From the NCBI GenBank assembly GCA_002917075.1, contig NTMA01000059.1, positions 312,097-376,096 of the forward strand: a DNA stretch of 64,000 nucleotides. The letters are read 5' to 3'. Below, piece by piece: positions 56,414-64,000 of this stretch. Both the position numbers and the translations under genes were made by a program. The notes below the pieces were generated by a model. The model made no database searches and was not told the origin of the DNA. It saw only the letters and a program-made list of their open reading frames with translations. The DNA comes from Hawksworthiomyces lignivorus. Lineage: Eukaryota > Ascomycota > Sordariomycetes > Ophiostomatales > Ophiostomataceae. Every line of letters begins with the position of its first letter. Position 1 is the first letter of the stretch.

Positions 56414-59400
56414 AAAGTCATTCGACTGCTCGTCGAGAGACAATATCGAATGCAATTGAGAACGAAAGAAGACAAAGCAGCAAACAAATAGAATAGAGAG
56501 CGAGCCTTTGCGAGGGGGACATGCAACGCAGCCAGAAGTGTATGCCGCCGAGCAATGCTCCGTGTTTTGCCTCCAATGAGGAAGAATAGCACCACTGTAG
56601 CCTACCCGTTGCGCACTTCTTTAAGCCGACTTTCGCATAGAGCACTGCGTGACGCAGGCTGCGCACGGCTACGGGACAGGAACCCAGTGCGCTTGAGCAC
56701 TGCAGGGCGGCAGAAGAGGGAGAGAGGCATCCTTGGAACGGGGGGGGACGAAGAAGGGGAACCCTTGGGCAGGCTTTTTCCAATGTTTTCTAATGACCGG
56801 TGGACTGGCGAATGGGCGCGGATGATGCGGCATGTGGATCGACAGAGAGGCTGAAAGGGACGGCCGGGAGAAGTACGAAACGAGACAAAGAAAAACAAGG
56901 GACACTGTAGCAGTCGCCCAGGGTTTCTTCTATTTTGTGACAAAAATGCTGATACGCGTAAGATGCGTGTACGACTACGAGTACGCAGGGAGGCATACGT
57001 TTGCGCGAATAAGCCCTATACAGCGAGCACGGTGCAGGCCAGCCATGGCGTGAAAAAGAAAACGGCGCCAGCCAGAGCACTGGCGATGCTCACTTCGCAT
57101 CGTACGGACATGGAGTAATTAATGGGCTGCTGGAGTCGACTGAGGGAAAGGGCAAATTTATCGCTCAAGTGCGAGCACAAAACCAAGCTCGTATTTGACA
57201 CACTCAAAGAGCTTCACGTGGGTTTCCATACCCTAGGCATTAGCGGGGCTGCAAGGGTAGAGCTTCGGCTGGGTTTCGTACGAGCATTATAAAAAGTACG
57301 GAGCTGTAAGCGCACGCAAGGCTGTGTACATTTTGTACCCTTGCCTGCTGCTTTGAGAGAGGACAGTGTGGAGACAGAGAGAAGAGCTAAATGCGAGTAA
57401 GATACATACATAGGAGCGATGGCGGCGAGACAGGCGGAATAGCCGAAACAGACGGTCCGCCGACTTGGTAGGGGGGATCCACTGAAAAAGGGTTTTTGAT
57501 TTCTCCCGCGAGCCCAGTCGCGAAGGCGTCGCCGACCGTTGGCTGCAGGCGCTCCTCTTTTGTCCTCGGCAGTCTTGCAAAGGGCATGCGTTTACAGCCT
57601 GCAGAAGGACGGGCGGATCGATGTGTGCCAGATCGGAGCAGGCAAGGGAGCTCCGTCAAAGTGCAGCCACCTGGACAGGGAATGCGTGCCGATAAGGACA
57701 GCAGATAACAAGAATCAGCCGCGAAGGGAGAAAGGGGAGGCATCGGCAGCAACATAACAGATGGCAGCTGCTTGGGGCAAGATCTCCGAACGATTAAGCC
57801 ACAAGTGACCACAGACAAAGTAGAACAAATGCCGGACGGATCCTCTTGGATTGGTGTTCTCTTCCGAGTAGGGGTCCTTTCACAGATAGAAGCGCCATCC
57901 TCTCGACTCCTGGAGCCTTTTCCCACTCCACGTTTCCCCCCCACAGTCACATGAACTTTGCCGCATGGAGGGGGATAAAGTTTGTTTTTCTTGCTTGGTT
58001 CCACGAACAGATGCAGGTATTTGGGCATTTGAGCACTTGGCAATGCAAAGGAACAATATATGCATAAAAAGCCAGGAGGGTCCAACTGCATAGGCTCTCG
58101 AAGGATGGAGCCGAAGACGGTGGGGGAGAAGGGTGACTCGTCTTGTGAGACAGGATCTGTGATGGAAAAGTACCAAAGCAGCAGAGCTGCCATAAAAAAG
58201 CATCAGCTGGCCTCACCGACGGCAGTCTGGCAAGAACAGCAGTGATACGCGCAGAAGAAGCATTGCGTGCGATCAGCAGCAGAAAGTGTCGTCCATAGCT
58301 TTTTTTTACAGTCATCTCCTGAGCCCCTATGTCTTCTCCTTGACGCCGTTTGCCATCCGGCGGACTGTGCTGTGTTGTGCTTTGCTGTACTGCGCTGTGC
58401 TGTCAGGCTTTTGGGCATCTCGGCCCGTCTGATTCTGCTTCCTATTCCTCTTTTGTAGGTTCGGTCGCGCCTGGTTCGTCTCTGCCTTCATACGAGTGTA
58501 CGCTTCTCTACAGACCATTGTTGCATGGCCGCGCAAAAAATGGCTCCTCGCCTCGCTGCTAGCGGGCACACTTGAGTTGGACTGAAAACTACCCCCTGCA
58601 CTCGCAGTACATAGACCGTACCGACAGAGGGACGAGGGAGGGTCCTGTAGGCGTGGATTCGTGGTTCTCCGCACACTAGGACGACGCCAAGGATCCGCCA
58701 GCAAACGATAGCGGCTGCGTCAGTGTCTGATTGTGGCGTTGGGGACTGCAGAGCCAGTCAAGACCCCTAACGAGAATCCTGCCCGCGCAGTAGTGTAATT
58801 TGTGATCTTCACAGCACGTCCTATCAGGTCTTTTTTTTTCTGGACCTTTTGTGCATCTCACAGAGCGGCAGGATGGTCGTCCAGTGCTTGTTTCTCTATC
58901 GCAGAGCACGCGACTCATCAAGAGGTGCACGGGAACACTTCTCTCCAGAGCAACTGACCTGAATCCTTGATAAGGGCGAGACAAAACAATCAAAATAGAT
59001 AAAGAGCAAACCCACACCAACATACACTCTGAAGCATGGAACAAGAACCTGGGAGATACATATCCTCATATCTAAGAAAATCAATACAGGCTATGAGTGC
59101 TGCCCAATGGCCCGAATACTCTTTGCCTTGGAGGTCGCAGTGGCTGCTGCGGATGACCGCTTTCGGATAGAAGGCCCTTTTTGACATTGACTTTACTTGC
59201 GGTTGTGGCTTTCTTTTTTGTGTGGCCATCTTTGCCTCTGGATTAGTTTTTCCTCTGGAATATCTTTTCGATATATCGTCAGTACTTTTCCAGACTCAAA
59301 GGCGTATCGTCCTGTTCTCTGGAGCAACAAAAAACCAGCTATGAAATAATGGTCTGGGCTAATACCCGCAGAGACTAACAACGAGTCCTTTTTTTGACCG

Positions 59401-60230
59401 TTTTTTTTTTTTTTTTTTTGGTTTTTCGCCTGTCTCTCTGTTGGCTCGTGGCGACGCTCCAATGGACCTCTTGAACTATCGAATTACCATCCACCGCCAT
59501 CTCCGCCTGTCACGCCTGTCTCGCTTGTCTCGCCCGTCCCCGTCAACTCTGCAAAGGTTCCCCCCTCTTCTGCTGCGGTTCCTCTGCGTATCGATAACCC
59601 GAACCAAATCCAAGAAGACCCAGAACCAGCTCCACACTGCCCACCCCCAAGCTTGTTCCCTTGTCCTCCTCTCGTACCCCCCACCCACTGTTACTGGCAG
59701 CTGGTCGTATTCTGTACTGTGCGGATATCAACCCTTGCACCGGCTCTCTTGTAAGAGCGCCCTTTGCCAAGAGGTAATGGAGGGGATAAGAAACGATAAG
59801 AGCGGGGGATAAAAGGGCGCACACGCAACCAACCGCCACTGACACCCCTAACATCAATACTCACTCACAAGGGAAAACAGGAAAAAAGGGTGGGTGGAGT
59901 GATAAAAATGGGAACTAGAGAACAAGTCGAGTTTCCCAAACTGGTTTACTCGTTGGCATCCTCATTGGCAGCACTCTAAGAGGACCAAGCCCAAGCAATA
60001 CAGTACGCCACACAGTAGACGTAGGAGTCGAGTTGTATCTCCAAGCCAGGGAAGACATTCCGCAAGACTCGCAGGACTCTCGCAGGACACTGGCAGAGAC
60101 TGCAACACTCGCAATATGGGCTGCGCGACCTGTCTGGTTTGCATATGCGCTTGCCCTTTTCGCAATCGCTTCTCCGAAAGCGTAGTCGACGGTAGATTCA
60201 TCCATCGCAGGTGCTGAGACGTGCGTGTGA

Positions 60231-60247
60231 GTGTGTGTGTGTGTGTG
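60231..60247. repeat. GT dinucleotide repeat
   Basis: About eight GT units, upstream of the F-box gene leader. Confidence 0.9.
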
Positions 60248-61390
60248 CACGACGGGTAGCAGAAGAAACGTCGGGCCAGCCCAGTTGCACGTCAGTTGCA
60301 CGCCGAGTTGAGCGAATGAATGTACTTATCACCGCTGCTTATATCGTGTGCTTGTACTCCGTATTATCGTCTTGTCCCTCTGCATGTGTTTGTTGTTGCT
60401 GCTCCCTTTCTTTCTTTTCCTGTCTTCAGCTTTTATTCTTCTTTCACTTCTTTCTCCCTCCCAACGTTTGTTTTCCCTTATTTTCCTGATTCATCATTTT
60501 GGCACTCTTGTTTCTCTCTCAGTCAATTCTGATATCCTGGTCTCCTGGTCTCCCTCTTCCCTGCTTTTTAAACTCTTGACCATCTATCTCCGTATTCTTA
60601 TAACTATTCCTGTTATTCTTATCCTCGTCCACATTCTCATTCCACCGTCCTTCACCGTCTTCTGCACGACAGTCTTGCCACGCACATATCTGACGTTCCT
60701 GGCCCTGGTTTGTTTTGTCTTGTCTCTTGCGCTCTCCTCTCTACCCCGCGCGCACGCTTGGAGTTATCCTGTTTCCAGCTCTTTGTTCGTTTCTTTGTTC
60801 CCCGCGCCTCTTCTCTTCCGCGCTTTCTTCGTCTGCCACCATTTTCTAGAAGACGTCAGGACCTGCCAACGAAACAAAAAGAAAAGCAAAAAAAAAAAAA
60901 AAAAAAGCCCTCACTGCCCTCTTCTCTAAGCTGACGAGCTGACACCAGCGATCTCGTATTCGCCGAAATGGGCGTGTAGCCCGCTGCTTGCTGCTCCCTC
61001 GGACATCCATCCTTCTTTCAATCCACCGCCATCCATTTTAGTATTATAGGGAGACACAAATAGAGAGTCACGCCCCACTGACTTTCCGCTGCAACAACGC
61101 CACCATCTGGGGACAATCTTTCGACGACACCGGGGGGCTCCAGAAGAGCTGTCCCTGAGGAGCGAAGCGAACAGATTCAGAAAGAGAGAAATAAAGAAAA
61201 GGAAAAAAAGAAAGAGAAAATGTCAAAATTGTAAACATCTCAACAGCGTCTTGGTCTGCGATTGGATTTCTTGCCGATCCTCTGTGCATCGTCTCATTAT
61301 CGGCTCCCCTCGCCCTTTCCCCTCTCTCTCTGAGATCCTACACTTCCCGATTGGGCATATCGCTCCTCCTCTCGCTTTCTCTAAATCACC

Positions 61391-63667
61391 ATGGCTCAAG
61401 TCCAGTCCTCACCGGGCCCCGTCATTGACAGGGTCCTGACTGGCGATGCCCAGCAAATGCCGCCCGTAGCAGACGAGGAACTGCTACAGCAGTCTCCCTC
61501 TCACACGCCAAACGACGACCAAGGCGATCAGATTATCGATGTACCGCCAAGGCGGAAGGGCCGTCAACGCCTCTTCCGCGGCCTCTCTCGGATGGCCTCC
61601 ACCCCCAGTCTGGCACAGATCGGCGGCCGCGCTCGATCATCCAGCACACCATATACCCGCTCCGGGGCCAGCTTGTCCTGCATCAGCTTGGCCTCCAGTC
61701 CCTCTCCCTTCGCTCCATCGCCATCCGGCTCTGGTTTCGCCTTTTCTCCGCTAGCATCCCCATCTGTTGGTCGCTCTGCAGACGACTACCCTTCTTCCTC
61801 GACCTCTCTGTCTTCTCCACCAACACCGTTTCCTCTATTGCCGCACAGCAGCAGCAGCATTGCCATCCGGAAAGTCAACTTGGCGGTCGACTCTACCGCC
61901 TGCATATACGCCGGGGCCGGAACCAGCGGCACCGTTCCCGTACCGATTGACATTGTGCGGCCCCCACCGCCGCGGCCTAGGAAATCCTTCACCGAGATGT
62001 GGAAGGTTCTGCCGCGCGAGATCAAGATCCAGATCTTTGGCTACTTCCTGCCGAAACAGCTCGTGCGGCTGTCGCGGGTCAGCCGCGAGTTTCACAAGAT
62101 CTGCTTCGACGGCCAGCTGTGGACCCGCTTCGACGCCTCCGAGTTCTACCAGGACATCCCCGTGGAGTCGCTGTCCAAGATCATCACGACCGCGGGGCCG
62201 TTTGTCAAGGATCTGAACCTGCGCGGCTGCATCCAGATCGAAAAGTACCAGGACGCCATCGTGCTGTCCATGGCCTGCAACAACCTGGTGACGGCCACGC
62301 TGGAGGGGTCGCTGTTCAGCTTCCACAACCTGGAGAACCTGCTGCGGCGCAACAAGCGGCTGGCCCAGATCAACCTGACGGGCCTGGCGTGCGTCAACGT
62401 CAACAGCTGCGCCACGCTGGCGCAGACGTGCGCGCAGCTCGAGGTGCTGAACCTGTCGTGGTGCAAGAACGTGACGGCCAAGAACGTCGAGCTGGTCGTG
62501 CAGGCGTGCCCGCTGCTGCGCGACCTGCGCGTGGGCGAGGTGCGCGGCTTCGACGACCTGGGCGTGGCCGAGACGCTGTTCCGTACGAACCGCCTGGAGC
62601 GCCTGGTGCTCAACGGCTGCCAGGACCTGACGGACGCCGCGCTGTGCGCCATGGTGCACGGCGTAGACCCGGAGATGGATTTCTTTACGGACCGGCCCAA
62701 GGTGCCGCCGCGGCGCCTGCGCCACCTGGACCTAGGCCGGTGCCGCCGGCTGACGAGCCGTGGCGTGGCCGCGCTGGGCCACTTTGTGCCGGACCTCGAG
62801 GGCCTGGTGCTGAGCGGCTGCGCCGCGCTGACCGACGCCGCCCTCGAGCCCATCCTGGCGTCCACGCCGCGCCTGGCCTACCTGGACCTCGAGGACCTGA
62901 CCGAGCTGACCAACACCCTGCTGAGCGAGCACCTGGCCAAGGCCCCCTGCGCCCCGCGCCTCGCCCACCTGTCGGCCAGCTACTGCGAGAACATTGGCGA
63001 CGCCGGCGTGCTGCCGGCCCTGCGCGCCTGCACGGGGCTGCGCAGCCTCGACGTCGACAACACCCGCGTCTCCGACCTGATGCTGGCCGAGGCGGCGGCG
63101 GTCGTGCGCGCCCGTGCCCGCGCTCGCGCTCGCGCCAGCAACACAGCTACGTCCGCATCCGTGCGGCCCTATCCGGGCCTCAGCCTGACCATCTACGACT
63201 GCCCCAACATCACCTGGACCGGCGTGCGCGAGATCCTCTCGCGCAACGCCGAAATCCTCCTGCCCGGATCGTCTGCCACCACCGCCGCCGGAGCCGCCGG
63301 GCCGCCGCCCACCTTCCCCACCGAAATCATCACCCTCAAGTGCTTCTACGGCTGGCAGATGACCGTCGACGAGCACACCAAGCGCGTCCTGCGCGGCGAC
63401 TTTGCCGCCGCCGCCCGCCTCGAGCGCAAGTGGGCCGACTACATGCAGGCCAACGAGGAGGCCGGCGCGGGCGGCACCGCCGGCGCCAACGGCCGTCGTC
63501 GCCGCCGCCGCGCCCGCGAGGCCCAGCAGGTCCACGCCGACGAAGAAGAGGCCGGCGCTGCGGCCGGCCACGCGGGCGGTGGGGCCGGTGGTGGAGGCGG
63601 CGGCGGCGGCCCAGCCCTGGGCATGGGGCGCCGCCGCGCGCGCACCGCTACGTGCGCCATCATGTAG
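61391..63667 (+). CDS. F-box/leucine-rich-repeat protein with C-terminal CaaX box
   Basis: Single exon, 758 residues, start in a strong context (caccatggct). Residues 1-200 are Ser/Pro-rich and probably disordered. The F-box is at about 203-245 (WKVLPREIKIQIFGYFLPKQLVRLSRVSREF), binding Skp1 in an SCF ubiquitin ligase. From about 265 to 640 run leucine-rich repeats of the Cys-containing Grr1/FBXL type (LEVLNLSWCKNVT, LERLVLNGCQDLT, LEGLVLSGCAALT), the substrate-binding part. After a Gly/Ala/Arg-rich stretch the protein ends CAIM, a CaaX prenylation signal, suggesting farnesylation and membrane anchoring, as in animal FBXL2/FBXL20. Substrate unknown. Very GC-rich; a 560-codon open frame in another phase is a shadow. 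Confidence 0.9.
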   Translation: MAQVQSSPGPVIDRVLTGDAQQMPPVADEELLQQSPSHTPNDDQGDQIIDVPPRRKGRQRLFRGLSRMASTPSLAQIGGRARSSSTPYTRSGASLSCISLASSPSPFAPSPSGSGFAFSPLASPSVGRSADDYPSSSTSLSSPPTPFPLLPHSSSSIAIRKVNLAVDSTACIYAGAGTSGTVPVPIDIVRPPPPRPRKSFTEMWKVLPREIKIQIFGYFLPKQLVRLSRVSREFHKICFDGQLWTRFDASEFYQDIPVESLSKIITTAGPFVKDLNLRGCIQIEKYQDAIVLSMACNNLVTATLEGSLFSFHNLENLLRRNKRLAQINLTGLACVNVNSCATLAQTCAQLEVLNLSWCKNVTAKNVELVVQACPLLRDLRVGEVRGFDDLGVAETLFRTNRLERLVLNGCQDLTDAALCAMVHGVDPEMDFFTDRPKVPPRRLRHLDLGRCRRLTSRGVAALGHFVPDLEGLVLSGCAALTDAALEPILASTPRLAYLDLEDLTELTNTLLSEHLAKAPCAPRLAHLSASYCENIGDAGVLPALRACTGLRSLDVDNTRVSDLMLAEAAAVVRARARARARASNTATSASVRPYPGLSLTIYDCPNITWTGVREILSRNAEILLPGSSATTAAGAAGPPPTFPTEIITLKCFYGWQMTVDEHTKRVLRGDFAAAARLERKWADYMQANEEAGAGGTAGANGRRRRRRAREAQQVHADEEEAGAAAGHAGGGAGGGGGGGGPALGMGRRRARTATCAIM

Positions 63668-64000
63668 ACAGCTTATTTTGAAATTTTTTTGTTTGTTTGT
63701 GTGTTCGGAGTGAAAGGTAACGGTCAGCGCCGTCCTATGAGGTCTTCCTTTTTGGTTTTTCCTTTTATTTTTTCATTTGGGAACATTACATGCGTTTCCC
63801 ACTGTCAGGCTGGCTTTGATAGATCCGCTCTTTTTTGATTTGTTTGGTCTTGGCGTACAGTATGTTTTTGCTCTCACATTAGATTGGCGCATCTTGGCGT
63901 ACATCATCCTCGATTTATATAGTTTGCTGTTTGGAGGGAATCATTTGGGTAGGATAGCTTTGCCCACCTCTGATGTTTTTTGGATCAATTTTTTTTTTCC
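63668..64000. other. 3' region of the F-box gene
   Basis: T-rich downstream sequence, presumably 3' untranslated and intergenic. Nothing else recognised before the window ends. Confidence 0.6.

Larger units (their letters stand above)
54911..61390. other. 6.5 kb of leaders and intergenic DNA
   Basis: No gene can be supported between the PAS kinase start and the F-box gene start. Contents: a likely leader intron and upstream ORF of the PAS kinase (54908-55190), purine-rich tracts to about 55850, a 9-base tandem repeat at 56092, a GA tract at 56390, a GT tract at 60231, one TACTCCGTA at 60355 and a strongly pyrimidine-rich plus-strand leader at 60380-60900. The longest ORF (268 codons, minus, 57387-58193) has no domain. 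Confidence 0.45.

Noticed and set aside
57387..58193. 268-codon minus-strand ORF
   Set aside because: No domain, no codon bias, mixed low-complexity; sits in a probable leader or intergenic region.
61999..63681. 560-codon ORF in another phase of the F-box gene
   Set aside because: The annotated frame has the F-box and LRRs; this one is Pro/Arg/Gly-rich and is the usual +1-phase shadow in very GC-rich exons.
1..64000. CRISPR arrays, bacterial operons or integrated virus
   Set aside because: Eukaryotic intron-containing genes throughout; no spaced direct repeats of the CRISPR type and no viral or transposase hallmark protein.

Overview
The window is nuclear DNA of a filamentous ascomycete (Pezizomycotina, most likely a Sordariomycete). 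The evidence is short introns of 43-160 bases with GT..AG ends and CTAAC/CTGAC-type branch points, very GC-rich third codon positions in housekeeping genes, long pyrimidine-rich 5' leaders, and the protein families present: fungal LEU2, PKA catalytic subunit, IWR1, MRH4, the TFIIIC tau55 phosphatase, PAS kinase, and a NACHT-ankyrin NLR. No operon logic applies. I find no CRISPR array, no complete transposon and no convincing tRNA. Species cannot be named from the sequence alone. I rebuilt exon structures by hand and checked each multi-exon model for frame; every model sums to a whole number of codons.

Layout, left to right: 3-isopropylmalate dehydrogenase (+, 973-2413); a CorA-like Mg2+ transporter (-, 2958-4822); PKA catalytic subunit (-, 6292-8234); a 3.8 kb gene-free stretch; a VIP36/Emp47-type cargo lectin (-, 11995-13312); a 2106-residue NACHT-ankyrin NLR (-, 14264-20644); a divergent SesA-domain effector (+, 22824-23474); TIM13 (+, 24092-24513); an NSRP1-like splicing factor (-, 24853-26286); a dienelactone hydrolase (-, 26708-27758); mitochondrial DEAD-box helicase MRH4 (-, 28676-30709); a CBM48 protein (+, 32550-34316); IWR1 (+, 34856-36645); an unidentified probable regulator (-, 37393-39590); 8 kb with no supportable gene; a TFIIIC tau55/TFC7-like histidine phosphatase (-, 47669-49544); PAS kinase PSK1 (-, 50926-54910); 6.5 kb of probable leaders and intergenic DNA; and an F-box/LRR protein ending in a CaaX box (+, 61391-63667).

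The most interesting system is at 14.2-23.5 kb. The NLR carries, within its first 60 residues, a short Gly/Asn/Gln motif that recurs near the C-terminus of the divergently transcribed SesA-domain protein. Both copies contain the core GTQNN-x-F. This is the layout of a fungal amyloid-signalling pair of the sigma type, analogous to NWD2/HET-S: ligand binding by the ankyrin sensor is expected to nucleate an amyloid fold that templates the effector and triggers regulated cell death. The motif is encoded by its own first exon, which ends immediately after it. The class is known, but this pair (an ankyrin sensor, SesA as a separate protein, and a 60-base in-frame intron after the motif) deserves direct testing.

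The other genes are mostly conserved cellular functions: leucine synthesis, Mg2+ transport, cAMP and PAS-kinase signalling, secretory-pathway lectin, mitochondrial import and ribosome assembly, Pol II import, Pol III initiation and ubiquitin ligase targeting. Secondary points of interest are an upstream ORF and leader intron at the PAS kinase, a prenylation motif on the F-box protein, an intergenic 9-mer (TACGGAGTA) that is over-represented, an 84-base poly(A) tract, and a possible 5S rRNA relic.
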